Part shown: in pieces, positions 44,500-57,800 of the stretch | Layout: every line of letters begins with the position of its first letter | Numbering within the stretch: position 1 is the first letter of the stretch | From: Phytophthora sp. 'mugwort' | Taxonomy: Eukaryota > Oomycota > Peronosporomycetes > Peronosporales > Peronosporaceae | DNA length: 64,000 nt | Assembly: GCA_033558025.1 (NCBI GenBank) | Contig: JAUCEF010000016.1 | Span: forward strand, 992,001 to 1,056,000 | Reading direction: 5' to 3' | Notes under the pieces: generated by a model | Database searches by the model: none | What the model saw: only the letters and a program-made list of their open reading frames with translations | Told to the model about the DNA's origin: nothing | Made by a program: the position numbers and the translations under genes

Positions 44500-45421
44500 G
44501 CTTGCTAGTTGCTAGACTGGATCGACTTGCTTGGTGCTTGTCCAAATAAAAAGTGAGGAACAGGGTAGTCGGTGCGTGCAGCGCTGGGTCTAGACTCCAG
44601 CCGGGCAGGCAACGAGTCACGAGCGGGCGGTGTACATGTACATGTATGCAACACTGCTGTCATGGCTCTTGACTGGACAAGAGAAAGCCGGACGACGTAC
44701 TTCAAGTGAGGGTAGTCTGAGTCTCGTCACAAGGCTCTTGTGCCGCGCGGTCACTTGATTCACTTGATTCAGAGTCTGCTTGGGCTGCTTTCTTGTGACT
44801 CACGAGTCGTGAGACCGTGTCGACGTTTCCCTGTTCTGCCGTATGTCGCCCGTGCCTCTGGCCGATTGGCAAGAAATCATTTAGCGAATAGGTGTGTCTT
44901 GAAGTTTGCCAGGTCAAATAGAAACGCTTTTGACGCAGTGTACATGTATCAAGTTTTTTTTTTTTCAATTGAAAGCGGAGATGCCACCCCCGCAATGGGT
45001 GGTCTCTAGAGGCGACGGCAGTAAGCAAGCCGAGACGGCATCTCAGACGCGGGTTGAGTTGGCCTGAGCCACCGTCGCCACTACTACGCCGCCGCTACTA
45101 CAGTACTATGTATACCTACAGCGTCGCTTCATATACTGTATTACTACTGTACAGTGTACGATGCCGTGGCAGTTCTTATATTAGAGGGTACACATATTCG
45201 GTGGCCTGCTGTGCAGGCTGCACAATTGCGATGTAGAGCAATTGGTCAGTGGCAGAAACTTCTGTCTTGCACATATGCACCGGAAGTGATATCATCCGAT
45301 AGGCTCTCGAACGTGTTAGGGGCAATCAACAGCGACTCTTCATGATCTATTGAAATAACATGCCGCATCACTCAAGTGGAGGTGAGAGAGGTCCGCTACG
45401 ATACATCAATAAACCCTCAAA
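44500..45421 (-). repeat. Long-spacer left flank upstream of T8
   Basis: Contains the T8 promoter and, from about 44760, a version of the spacer clearly diverged from the short type (substitutions and indels every few tens of bases). From about 45300 a segment inverted relative to the short spacer follows, ending in the target-site duplication at 45409-45421. No gene is seen. Confidence 0.8.
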
Positions 45422-48400
45422 GAGTGAGAGAGAGGCAGACTACTCTATTTAGTCTTAACGACGACTAGATGTCTGGTATGTCCTAAGCCTGGTTATCAAC
45501 GCCGGTGTCTGTTCAGGTCCGGTGGTTGTACGCTTTGGGCTCATCACTGGTGGTGAATGCTCTCGCGGGCGATGCTCCAATGCTTGTTGGCATAGAAGCA
45601 GTCTTGTCCCTTGTATTTGTTTGTCTGGCTGTCGGCGTTCGCGCTTCGCGAGTGCCTTCAGCTGCCTCATGGCTGTCGCCCAGAATTCTTCCTTGCTGCT
45701 TTCCGCCGTTACCTCCTCCTGTTGAAACACCACTCGATTTCTCTGGATCCAGAGACTTGTCATGCAAATGCTGCTCAATATGAGCCACATTCGCTCCCAC
45801 TCCACTTTATACACCTTCACTTCGTCTGGATACGTCGCCAGCAGCCTTGCCGTTGTTCCTGCCGAGAGTTCCGGCGCATGCCTATTGGCACAGTTGGTTC
45901 TGAAGCTGGTGATCTGACCCAGCTCCCATTTGTCCCCTGTCCATTGCCGGATGAGTTGCAGCCAGCATTTTTGAGCGCACCCGCATTCCCAGAAGATGTA
46001 CTCCATGGTTTCTTTCTGACCGACACACGTTTTCAGCTTTCTGCAACTGTTATCATGTCTCCTGCCGTCGTGATACAAGTTGAGTTGTCTGACTGGGACT
46101 CGGTAGACGACCCAGACTTGGTATTCTGTCATCTCATTCCGGTATGCCCACAGGAACTTCGGTGTTTGCTGCATCGCAGCCTGCTGCCACTCACTTGTGC
46201 GTACTATTGCTTGCAGCCGGTTGATCTGCGTCGTCAATGCCCCACCGTCGCCCTTGTACTTCTGAAAGGGTTGCTTTTTGAGAGCATCCAAACGTGCTTG
46301 TTCGCGATAGTCTCTGCTTCTCTCCACGGGAATCCGTGAGTCTCCGGGTGCGCATAGAACACTATGCTGCCTTTGTCCTCATGCTTCTGCAGCTTTATCC
46401 GGTCTGCTGCTGTCTCCGGGCTAGCTTGAGTGGGTTCCAATACTCTCCAATGGATTCCATTGCTCTGCTGCTCCAACGTGATCGTGGTGCATGGTGTTTG
46501 GTGTGAGGCTACTACCGTTCCAATCGCTCTTCCTGACACCGTTGTTTCCCACTTGTATTCATTGTCAAGGCGAGTCAGATGCCTCATCCTCAGTTTCGTC
46601 GTCACCTGCAACACTGTTCCGACCGCTACTGTCCGTGCTTCCATCAAGATCGCGATCCTCCACCTCCGGAGTTTGACTTGGTGATGCATCTTCGTCCCTA
46701 CTGCTGGTACCTTTAAGGAGTACGTGGTCTCTCCGAGACGCCGGATGGAGAGATCCACGATAGTGCAAACCTTTATCTGCTCGAACTTCTTACTGGTGAG
46801 CATTTGTCCTCCCTTGTCTAGAATCCACGGGTTGTCATTTCAGCTGAACGTCGGCCAGCTGTTACTCTTCTTCCTCTGCCATCACCTCTCGTAGCTGAGG
46901 CAACACTCTGGATAGCTCTATGAGCCATTCTCCTGCTGCCATCCAGCTAATAGATTCCATCTCCAACTCCTCCATATCGAGTGTGTACTGCTGCGTTTCT
47001 TCCGCTGAATGTTCCATCACAGGGTTCTGCCACTCCCTTATGAGTTGTTGAAGCTCGTTGCCTGGGGTTTGACTTCCGGATTGACTGCGTCCCTTCATCT
47101 CTTTCCGTGGGGAGATTGTGTCCTTCCACATGTGCGTGCTGCCTCGGAACATCCATGCTTTCCGGCAGCCAGTATACGTCCTTGCGCTGTATTAGCCATT
47201 GGATAGTGTGCTCGGCTCGCTGGGTTTTGCTTGCTAGCGCCACCGAAGCGAGTCCCAGCCCGCCCGCTTGCTTTGGCGTGTAAATTAACCCGGGGTTCAT
47301 TTTGTGACGGCTTCCTTCCATTGCCGTCGAGTGGTTCCAGAGGAACTGCTTCTGTAGGTTACGGAGTTGCTTGTCGGCCCACCGCGGCGTGTCGAAGGCT
47401 GCCGCCGTAAACAGCACTGCCGGTAGCATTTATGACATTCAGCAGTTGCACCCTGATATTGTCAATATATATATTGACGCTGGTTGCTATTTGCGTTGCG
47501 GTTGCCAGTCTGCGTTGCATATTTCGCGTCGCCCAGTTCACATTCGTCAGTTCTCCAGTTCCAACGAGATAGCCGAGGTATCGGACCGTCTCGCCATGCT
47601 TAAGTACCGAGATCTCATGAAATGTCTGTGCCTCCATCGCAGTGTTCAAGAAAATGAGATGATTTTTGGCGGGTTGAACTTGCAGCCCTGAAATCCGCCC
47701 AAATTGCTCCACTATCTCGATTGTCCGCGGTAGTTGCCGAGCCTCCTGAAGGAAATCGTCGAGTCATCGACGAAAGCCGAAAAAACATGTCTGTCTCCGT
47801 CTCCTCCTGACACCTCAATCCCCTGCAATTCCCGGTCCTGTCGGATCGCCAACGCCAGCACCTCTGCTGCCAGAAGGAACAGCAAAGGTGCCAATGGGCA
47901 CCCTTGCCGGATCCCTGATACTACTTCCTGGGGTCTGGAGAGCTCACCATTCACTAGAAATCTGGCTGTTGTACCCGCGTGAAGTCGCCTGAGCATGTTT
48001 ACGAATTCTATCGAAAACACAAACTTGAGAAGCGCTAGCAATATAAGAAGTCTCGCGCCACAGTATCGTATGCCTTGCGGAAGTCGAGGATCACTCTGCT
48101 CAGTTCTGCGGCTAACTCCGGTTCTCCATTTGCGGTTGCTAATACCGCCAACATCATCATTACCGTCTTAAGCAGTTGACGGCTGTGAGCAAAACCTTGT
48201 TGCGACTCACCAAGTGGTTTTCCTAGGACTTGCTTCATCCGCGTGGCCATGACCTTTGTGAATACTTTGTAGCCCGTCTGGAGCAACGAGATAGGCCGAA
48301 ACGCCATTGCGTCGGGAATCTCCTTTATTCCTCAGCGGTATCATCAATCCCTCCAGAAACGAGGGAGGTGGCTCCCCCCTTTCAGGAGCTCGTTGCCTAT

Positions 48401-49622
48401 GGTTACCATCGCCGGAACTATAATGGCTTGGGCATCTTTAAAAAATCGTTGTTAAGCCCATCCGGTCCAGCTGCTTTTTGACGGTTCAGGTCAGTAATGG
48501 CCCGGATGGCTTCTTCAGTTGTGATCACTTGCATGAGAGCCGTGTTTTGCGGCGCCGTAACTCTACCGCTTTTCGGTATTTGCACGAAGGTGTTCAACTC
48601 TCGTTCCAGGTTCTCTGCTCGGACGCTGCTGGGCACTGTTCCTAACACCGACCTCCATTCTGAAACAAACTTGTCCGCGGTGTTCATTTCCCTGGCGAAC
48701 GGCTCTCATTGATACACTTTATCTCGGTAATGGTTTGGTCCTCTTCCCAATTAGATACCGGCTTGAAGTTCCAACGCACTGCTCCATCGTCCTCTCCAGT
48801 CTTTGGCCGACGCGCACTAAGTACTCGTGAGGAGATGCGCTCGGTTTTGGGCATTAATCCGGTGAACGGCAGCTTTTCTCCGCTTCCTTTCCGTCGTGTG
48901 CATCCGCTGGACGCAAGCAACACACTCCTGTGTTGTTCTGTCCCACGTCTTGGCCGTGACCGCATTGCCAGTTCCAAGATCCGCGAGTTCCTCTATCATT
49001 TCATTGAGAACCCGCTCAGGTGAGCCGACCGTATTGGATACGTCACTCCTCGCTTGCTGCGGTGTCTGCTGCGTCCCTGACTATCTCGTCTTAGATGAAA
49101 CCGTACACATTGATGATCCGATGGTGTTGCAGGTTCGCTTACCTCCACCCACTGCACTTCCTTCGTCCAATCTCGCGGCACGTAGAATCGATCGAGGCGG
49201 CTTGCACACTCGGGACTCCAATATGTGAAGAACTGCGTCGGGTCAATGTCTTCGTCCAGGTCATCCACTTCCCCTTCCAGAGTCAGAGCATCTTCTAGTT
49301 TGAGCTGCATGGCTAGGTCTGTAGGGCCTTACTTTCCGGCTTCCCCGACCGCTGTCCTCCGAGCCGATCCAGGGGTGGACTCTGTACACAGTTAAAGTTT
49401 CCGGCCAAGGTGGTTGTTTTTCCTTCCCACGGCCAGCTTTTCAGGCCGGCGAAGAACTCTTCTCGATCTCCCACCGAGTTGGGAGCGTAAACATAAACGA
49501 GATGTTGGTCTCCAATCTCCACCGCTATAACTCGATTCGTCCACCTATCTCTCTGCCACGTCTTCACCGTAGCTGCCTCGCTTGGGTTGAGCATAATCGC
49601 TACGCCGCCGACTTTGCTGTCG
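45422..49622 (-). mobile_element. Non-LTR retrotransposon copy L2, 4201 bp
   Basis: Same insertion point and same 5' truncation as L1. The right target-site duplication (49623-49635) has a C-to-G change, shared with L3 only. Confidence 0.9.
45455..49622 (-). pseudogene. LINE ORF2, copy L2
   Basis: Same domain order as copy L1. Here the endonuclease GDFN reads GNFN (LAGNFNCV), a change in a catalytic residue. A 1-base loss near 49319 splits the endonuclease, the RT start is broken at a shortened A-run near 48442, and a 2-base loss at about 48315 is unique to this copy. The C-terminal zf-RVT part (45455-46327, 290 codons from MERSRDYREQARL) is open. A TATA-rich insertion at 47463-47474 gives NIYIDNIR. 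Confidence 0.85.
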
Positions 49623-50416
49623 ATAAACCGTCAAACAGTATATTGGCTGCATATATCAATTCCGATGCCTATGTGCAAGTCTATCCAATGGCTTTACATC
49701 TACATAGTAGGAAAGCTCCAGTAGATCTATGCTCGACGTCAGGGTCGTATCACCGCCATGCATTGTAGCTGTATCCCACGTAGATCTGCTGTATCGTGCT
49801 GTCACCTCAGTTACTGAGTCAGTTGACCATCGATGGCGCTACATAGCTATTAGCTAGACCTTGATGGCAGGATAGGCATGGTTAGTGCGGCAAGTATTTT
49901 ATAATGAGGAAGAAACCAAACGTTATACTGCGTGCCCTGCCTACAAGTATTATAGCGGATTCGACGGAACTTACAAACTCGGAGTGTTATGAGCAATGAT
50001 GGACCAATGAGCAACAACACCGAGCAATTATACCGAACAACCAGACTAGCATGCAGGAACAAGCTCATCAAGCAGCCAACCTACGGCCGCAACCATATTA
50101 CTACAGTAGTACGCTTCACCTTCAGCTACATGTAAACACACCCAGAGTCTGCTGGCTTAGGGTGGTCTGGGCCAGACCCTAAGCCAGCAAACGTGTCTTC
50201 CGAACGAAGTACTCCGCAGTACTACAGTAGTAGGATCGCTGGCATATTTGCGAACGATAACGAACGACACCCCCCCCCCCCTGCCCTACCAAACGAAACA
50301 TGAGTCGTAGTACTGCTAGTAGATGATAAAGAAAAACAATAGTATATTCGAACCACCATCAGGATCGATCGATCTAAAGCTAACGCGACACTATTTCACC
50401 CAAATGCTACTCGAAT
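49623..50416. repeat. Long-spacer right flank, downstream of T9
   Basis: Right target-site duplication, short inverted segment, then common spacer with the hairpin and a C12 tract at 50270-50281. A 6-base deletion precedes the T9 stop (CTACTCGAATCTACTG). No gene is seen. Confidence 0.75.
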
Positions 50417-51880
50417 CTACTGCTCGCGACGCGAGTCGTACTCGGCCTGGATCTCCTCGGCCGACTTGCCCGACGTCTCCGGCACCAGCTTCAGCGCCAA
50501 TAGGTAGAAGAACGCTAGCAGCACCACGAACGGAACGTACGCGTAGTCGTCCAGAGCGTCCGACACGTACGGGTACGACACACCCACGATGAGGTTGCAC
50601 AGCCAGTTGATGCCGATGCACAGCGACGACGCGCTGGCGCGGATCGAGTCCGGGAAAATGTCGGCCGTCATCACCCACACGAGCGGGCCCAGCGTCACAC
50701 CGAACACGATCACGTACAGAGCAGTGAACACAATCGACAGCACAGAGACGTCCACGATGAACGCCACCGTCATACCGATGGACATGACCACCATACCCGC
50801 CAGGCCCCACAGGATCATGTTGCGAGCGCCGAAGCGGTTGGCCAGCACGCCCGTGAAGAAGGCGGGCCAGATGTTGATGAAATCGATGATCAGCGTACCC
50901 ACGCGCGAGTCCGAGATGCCGGCGTCCGAGAAGATGCTGCCCGAATAGTAGAACACGGCGTTGATACCCGAAAGCTGCTGCGCGCACGACAGCATGATGC
51001 CTCCCAGAAGCTGCATGCGGTAACGTGGGTTGAACATGGACTCCTTCTTGGGCGTCGAGTCGATGAGACCCTCCTCGGCACTAGCCTTGCTCACCTCGAG
51101 CCACGACAGAGCCGTCTGCACGTGCTCCTCGCCGTACAGGCGAGCGATGACCTGCTTCGCCTCCTCCTTGCGTCCCTGATTCAGAAGCCACGCCGGACTC
51201 TCCACGCACATGGACGGCGCCAGCAGCAGGTAGATGGCCGCCAGCACGACGGGGAACGCAGCCAGGTAGCGCCAGCCCGAGCTCGTGTTGGCGAAGAAGA
51301 ACGTGATGGCAGGGAACAAAATACCGATGGTCGTGAAGATCTGCAGGCCCAGGCCGAGCGTGTTGCGCATGTGCGGGGGCGACAGCTCGTTGATGTAGCC
51401 GCCGATGGTGGCCGTAGCCGTACCAGACGAGATACCGGCGATGAGACGGCCCAGAGCGAACAGCCAAACGTTCGACACGGACGCCTGCACCACACCGCCG
51501 ACGATCATGAAGAGACAGTTGCCCATGAGGGCCTTCTTGCGGCCGTACTTGTCGCTGAAGTGGCCGCAGCACAGCGAGCCCACCATGGCGCCGAAGATCC
51601 ATGCGTTCACGGCGAACGTCCACTCGAGCTTCGAATGGCCAGGGAACATGAGGCACGTGTCCTCGGCCACGGGGCGTGCATTGCACTCGTCCGTGTCGTT
51701 GTACTGCGACAGGTTCATCTGCGAGGTGGACCAACCGCTCTGGAACGGCTGCAGCCACGACAGCAGCGCACTGGTGTACAGGATGGTCTTGGGCTTGATG
51801 AGACGAGCGGCGGCCTTGTTGGCCTCGTCGAAGGCCGTGACTGGCTTGGGGGAAGCAGCTTCGGCGTAGTTGTCCGCCAT
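50417..51880 (-). CDS. GLUT-like MFS sugar transporter, copy T9
   Basis: Protein identical to T1; AAT at N67 and TCG at S167. Initiator at 51924-51939. The 3' flank has the 6-base deletion shared only with T10. Confidence 0.95.
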   Translation of the reverse strand: MADNYAEAASPKPVTAFDEANKAAARLIKPKTILYTSALLSWLQPFQSGWSTSQMNLSQYNDTDECNARPVAEDTCLMFPGHSKLEWTFAVNAWIFGAMVGSLCCGHFSDKYGRKKALMGNCLFMIVGGVVQASVSNVWLFALGRLIAGISSGTATATIGGYINELSPPHMRNTLGLGLQIFTTIGILFPAITFFFANTSSGWRYLAAFPVVLAAIYLLLAPSMCVESPAWLLNQGRKEEAKQVIARLYGEEHVQTALSWLEVSKASAEEGLIDSTPKKESMFNPRYRMQLLGGIMLSCAQQLSGINAVFYYSGSIFSDAGISDSRVGTLIIDFINIWPAFFTGVLANRFGARNMILWGLAGMVVMSIGMTVAFIVDVSVLSIVFTALYVIVFGVTLGPLVWVMTADIFPDSIRASASSLCIGINWLCNLIVGVSYPYVSDALDDYAYVPFVVLLAFFYLLALKLVPETSGKSAEEIQAEYDSRREQ

Positions 51881-52802
51881 GCTTGCTAGTTGCTAGACTG
51901 GATCGACTTGCTTGGTGCTTGTCCAAATAAAAAGTGAGGAACAGGGTAGTCGGTGCGTGCAGCGCTGGGTCTAGACTCCAGCCGGGCAGGCAACGAGTCA
52001 CGAGCGGGCGGTGTACATGTACATGTATGCAACACTGCTGTCATGGCTCTTGACTGGACAAGAGAAAGCCGGACGACGTACTTCAAGTGAGGGTAGTCTG
52101 AGTCTCGTCACAAGGCTCTTGTGCCGCGCGGTCACTTGATTCACTTGATTCAGAGTCTGCTTGGGCTGCTTTCTTGTGACTCACGAGTCGTGAGACCGTG
52201 TCGACGTTTCCCTGTTCTGCCGTATGTCGCCCGTGCCTCTGGCCGATTGGCAAGAAATCATTTAGCGAATAGGTGTGTCTTGAAGTTTGCCAGGTCAAAT
52301 AGAAACGCTTTTGACGCAGTGTACATGTATCAAGTTTTTTTTTTTTCAATTGAAAGCGGAGATGCCACCCCCGCAATGGGTGGTCTCTAGAGGCGACGGC
52401 AGTAAGCAAGCCGAGACGGCATCTCAGACGCGGGTTGAGTTGGCCTGAGCCACCGTCGCCACTACTACGCCGCCGCTACTACAGTACTATGTATACCTAC
52501 AGCGTCGCTTCATATACTGTATTACTACTGTACAGTGTACGATGCCGTGGCAGTTCTTATATTAGAGGGTACACATATTCGGTGGCCTGCTGTGCAGGCT
52601 GCACAATTGCGATGTAGAGCAATTGGTCAGTGGCAGAAACTTCTGTCTTGCACATATGCACCGGAAGTGATATCATCCGATAGGCTCTCGAACGTGTTAG
52701 GGGCAATCAACAGCGACTCTTCATGATCTATTGAAATAACATGCCGCATCACTCAAGTGGAGGTGAGAGAGGTCCGCTACGATACATCAATAAACCCTCA
52801 AA
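51881..52802 (-). repeat. Long-spacer left flank upstream of T9
   Basis: Matches the flank upstream of T8 closely, including the leader markers, the inverted segment and the target-site duplication at 52790-52802. No gene is seen. Confidence 0.8.
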
Positions 52803-55800
52803 GAGTGAGAGAGAGGCAGACTACTCTATTTAGTCTTAACGACGACTAGATGTCTGGTATGTCCTAAGCCTGGTTATCAACGCCGGTGTCTGTTCAGGTC
52901 CGGTGGTTGTACGCTTTGGGCTCATCACTGGTGGTGAATGCTCTCGCGGGCGATGCTCCAATGCTTGTTGGCATAGAAGCAGTCTTGTCCCTTGTATTTG
53001 TTTGTCTGGCTGTCGGCGTTCGCGCTTCGCGAGTGCCTTCAGCTGCCTCATGGCTGTCGCCCAGAATTCTTCCTTGCTGCTTTCCGCCGTTACCTCCTCC
53101 TGTTGAAACACCACTCGATTTCTCTGGATCCAGAGACTTGTCATGCAAATGCTGCTCAATATGAGCCACATTCGCTCCCACTCCACTTTATACACCTTCA
53201 CTTCGTCTGGATACGTCGCCAGCAGCCTTGCCGTTGTTCCTGCCGAGAGTTCCGGCGCATGCCTATTGGCACAGTTGGTTCTGAAGCTGGTGATCTGACC
53301 CAGCTCCCATTTGTCCCCTGTCCATTGCCGGATGAGTTGCAGCCAGCATTTTTGAGCGCACCCGCATTCCCAGAAGATGTACTCCATGGTTTCTTTCTGA
53401 CCGACACACGTTTTCAGCTTTCTGCAACTGTTATCATGTCTCCTGCCGTCGTGATACAAGTTGAGTTGTCTGACTGGGACTCGGTAGACGACCCAGACTT
53501 GGTATTCTGTCATCTCAATCCGGTATGCCCACAGGAACTTCGGTGTTTGCTGCATCGCAGCCTGCTGCCACTCACTTGTGCGTACTATTGCTTGCAGCCG
53601 GTTGATCTGCGTCGTCAATGCCCCACCGTCGCCCTTGTACTTCTGAAAGGGTTGCTTTTTGAGAGCATCCAAACGTGCTTGTTCGCGATAGTCTCTGCTT
53701 CTCTCCACGGGAATCCGTGAGTCTCCGGGTGCGCATAGAACACTATGCTGCCTTTGTCCTCATGCTTCTGCAGCTTTATCCGGTCTGCTGCTGTCTCCGG
53801 GCTAGCTTGAGTGGGTTCCAATACTCTCCAATGGATTCCATTGCTCTGCTGCTCCAACGTGATCGTGGTGCATGGTGTTTGGTGTGAGGCTACTACCGTT
53901 CCAATCGCTCTTCCTGACACCGTTGTTTCCCACTTGTATTCATTGTCAAGGCGAGTCAGATGCCTCATCCTCAGTTTCGTCGTCACCTGCAACACTGTTC
54001 CGACCGCTACTGTCCGTGCTTCCATCAAGATCGCGATCCTCCACCTCCGGAGTTTGACTTGGTGATGCATCTTCGTCCCTACTGCTGGTACCTTTAAGGA
54101 GTACGTGGTCTCTCCGAGACGCCGGATGGAGAGATCCACGATAGTGCAAACCTTTATCTGCTCGAACTTCTTACTGGTGAGCATTTGTCCTCCCTTGTCT
54201 AGAATCCACGGGTTGTCATTTCAGCTGAACGTCGGCCAGCTGTTACTCTTCTTCCTCTGCCATCACCTCTCGTAGCTGAGGCAACACTCTGGATAGCTCT
54301 ATGAGCCATTCTCCTGCTGCCATCCAGCTAATAGATTCCATCTCCAACTCCTCCATATCGAGTGTGTACTGCTGCGTTTCTTCCGCTGAATGTTCCATCA
54401 CAGGGTTCTGCCACTCCCTTATGAGTTGTTGAAGCTCGTTGCCTGGGGTTTGACTTCCGGATTGACTGCGTCCCTTCATCTCTTTCCGTGGGGAGATTGT
54501 GTCCTTCCACATGTGCGTGCTGCCTCGGAACATCCATGCTTTCCGGCAGCCAGTATACGTCCTTGCGCTGTATTAGCCATTGGATAGTGTGCTCGGCTCG
54601 CTGGGTTTTGCTTGCTAGCGCCACCGAAGCGAGTCCCAGCCCGCCCGCTTGCTTTGGCGTGTAAATTAACCCGGGGTTCATTTTGTGACGGCTTCCTTCC
54701 ATTGCCGTCGAGTGGTTCCAGAGGAACTGCTTCTGTAGGTTACGGAGTTGCTTGTCGGCCCACCGCGGCGTGTCGAAGGCTGCCGCCGTAAACAGCACTG
54801 CCGGTAGCATTTATGACATTCAGCAGTTGCACCCTGATATTGTCAATATATATATTGACGCTGGTTGCTATTTGCGTTGCGGTTGCCAGTCTGCGTTGCA
54901 TATTTCGCGTCGCCCAGTTCACATTCGTCAGTTCTCCAGTTCCAACGAGATAGCCGAGGTATCGGACCGTCTCGCCATGCTTAAGTACCGAGATCTCATG
55001 AAATGTCTGTGCCTCCATCGCAGTGTTCAAGAAAATGAGATGATTTTTGGCGGGTTGAACTTGCAGCCCTGAAATCCGCCCAAATTGCTCCACTATCTCG
55101 ATTGTCCGCGGTAGTTGCCGAGCCTCCTGAAGGAAATCGTCGAGTCATCGACGAAAGCCGAAAAAACATGTCTGTCTCCGTCTCCTCCTGACACCTCAAT
55201 CCCCTGCAATTCCCGGTCCTGTCGGATCGCCAACGCCAGCACCTCTGCTGCCAGAAGGAACAGCAAAGGTGCCAATGGGCACCCTTGCCGGATCCCTGAT
55301 ACTACTTCCTGGGGTCTGGAGAGCTCACCATTCACTAGAAATCTGGCTGTTGTACCCGCGTGAAGTCGCCTGAGCATGTTTACGAATTCTATCGAAAACA
55401 CAAACTTGAGAAGCGCTAGCAATATAAGAAGTCTCGCGCCACAGTATCGTATGCCTTGCGGAAGTCGAGGATCACTCTGCTCAGTTCTGCGGCTAACTCC
55501 GGTTCTCCATTTGCGGTTGCTAATACCGCCAACATCATCATTACCGTCTTAAGCAGTTGACGGCTGTGAGCAAAACCTTGTTGCGACTCACCAAGTGGTT
55601 TTCCTAGGACTTGCTTCATCCGCGTGGCCATGACCTTTGTGAATACTTTGTAGCCCGTCTGGAGCAACGAGATAGGCCGAAACGCCATTGCGTCGGTGGA
55701 ATCTCCTTTATTCCTCAGCGGTATCATCAATCCCTCCAGAAACGAGGGAGGTGGCTCCCCCCTTTCAGGAGCTCGTTGCCTATGGTTACCATCGCCGGAA

Positions 55801-57005
55801 CTATAATGGCTTGGGCATCTTTAAAAAATCGTTGTTAAGCCCATCCGGTCCAGCTGCTTTTTGACGGTTCAGGTCAGTAATGGCCCGGATGGCTTCTTCA
55901 GTTGTGATCACTTGCATGAGAGCCGTGTTTTGCGGCGCCGTAACTCTACCGCTTTTCGGTATTTGCACGAAGGTGTTCAACTCTCGTTCCAGGTTCTCTG
56001 CTCGGACGCTGCTGGGCACTGTTCCTAACACCGACCTCCATTCTGAAACAAACTTGTCCGCGGTGTTCATTTCCCTGGCGAACGGCTCTCATTGATACAC
56101 TTTATCTCGGTAATGGTTTGGTCCTCTTCCCAATTAGATACCGGCTTGAAGTTCCAACGCACTGCTCCATCGTCCTCTCCAGTCTTTGGCCGACGCGCAC
56201 TAAGTACTCGTGAGGAGATGCGCTCGGTTTTGGGCATTAATCCGGTGAACGGCAGCTTTTCTCCGCTTCCTTTCCGTCGTGTGCATCCGCTGGACGCAAG
56301 CAACACACTCCTGTGTTGTTCTGTCCCACGTCTTGGCCGTGACCGCATTGCCAGTTCCAAGATCCGCGAGTTCCTCTATCATTTCATTGAGAACCCGCTC
56401 AGGTGAGCCGACCGTATTGGATACGTCACTCCTCGCTTGCTGCGGTGTCTGCTGCGTCCCTGACTATCTCGTCTTAGATGAAACCGTACACATTGATGAT
56501 CCGATGGTGTTGCAGGTTCGCTTACCTCCACCCACTGCACTTCCTTCGTCCAATCTCGCGGCACGTAGAATCGATCGAGGCGGCTTGCACACTCGGGACT
56601 CCAATATGTGAAGAACTGCGTCGGGTCAATGTCTTCGTCCAGGTCATCCACTTCCCCTTCCAGAGTCAGAGCATCTTCTAGTTTGAGCTGCATGGCTAGG
56701 TCTGTAGGGCCTTACTTTCCGGCTTCCCCGACCGCTGTCCTCCGAGCCGATCCAGGGGTGGACTCTGTACACAGTTAAAGTTTCCGGCCAAGGTGGTTGT
56801 TTTTCCTTCCCACGGCCAGCTTTTCAGGCCGGCGAAGAACTCTTCTCGATCTCCCACCGAGTTGGGAGCGTAAACATAAACGAGATGTTGGTCTCCAATC
56901 TCCACCGCTATAACTCGATTCGTCCACCTATCTCTCTGCCACGTCTTCACCGTAGCTGCCTCGCTTGGGTTGAGCATAATCGCTACGCCGCCGACTTTGC
57001 TGTCG
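52803..57005 (-). mobile_element. Non-LTR retrotransposon copy L3, 4203 bp
   Basis: Nearly identical to L2, same ends and same mutated right duplication (57006-57018). L2 and L3 differ at very few positions, so they are the youngest pair. Confidence 0.9.
52836..57005 (-). pseudogene. LINE ORF2, copy L3
   Basis: Carries the same GNFN change, endonuclease split and RT start break as copy L2 but lacks the 2-base loss, so the RT segment starting [17 protein letters not shown] (55730) is open. It has one replacement in the C-terminal part (AYRIEM where the other long copies read AYRNEM, near 53518). Confidence 0.85.
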
Positions 57006-57800
57006 ATAAACCGTCAAACAGTATATTGGCTGCATATATCAATTCCGATGCCTATGTGCAAGTCTATCCAATGGCTTTACATCTACATAGTAGGAAAGCT
57101 CCAGTAGATCTATGCTCGACGTCAGGGTCGTATCACCGCCATGCATTGTAGCTGTATCCCACGTAGATCTGCTGTATCGTGCTGTCACCTCAGTTACTGA
57201 GTCAGTTGACCATCGATGGCGCTACATAGCTATTAGCTAGACCTTGATGGCAGGATAGGCATGGTTAGTGCGGCAAGTATTTTATAATGAGGAAGAAACC
57301 AAACGTTATACTGCGTGCCCTGCCTACAAGTATTATAGCGGATTCGACGGAACTTACAAACTCGGAGTGTTATGAGCAATGATGGACCAATGAGCAACAA
57401 CACCGAGCAATTATACCGAACAACCAGACTAGCATGCAGGAACAAGCTCATCAAGCAGCCAACCTACGGCCGCAACCATATTACTACAGTAGTACGCTTC
57501 ACCTTCAGCTACATGTAAACACACCCAGAGTCTGCTGGCTTAGGGTGGTCTGGGCCAGACCCTAAGCCAGCAAACGTGTCTTCCGAACGAAGTACTCCGC
57601 AGTACTACAGTAGTAGGATCGCTGGCATATTTGCGAACGATAACGAACGACACCCCCCCCCCCCCTGCCCTACCAAACGAAACATGAGTCGTAGTACTGC
57701 TAGTAGATGATAAAGAAAAACAATAGTATATTCGAACCACCATCAGGATCGATCGATCTAAAGCTAACGCGACACTATTTCACCCAAATGCTACTCGAAT
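57006..57800. repeat. Long-spacer right flank, downstream of T10
   Basis: As the flank at 49623; C13 tract at 57653-57665, hairpin at about 57527-57566, and the 6-base deletion next to the T10 stop. No gene is seen. Confidence 0.75.

Noticed and set aside
45611..46339. 242-codon plus-strand frame antisense to the LINE C-terminal domain
   Set aside because: It is antisense to a recognised zf-RVT block, lacks a domain and occurs in every LINE copy.
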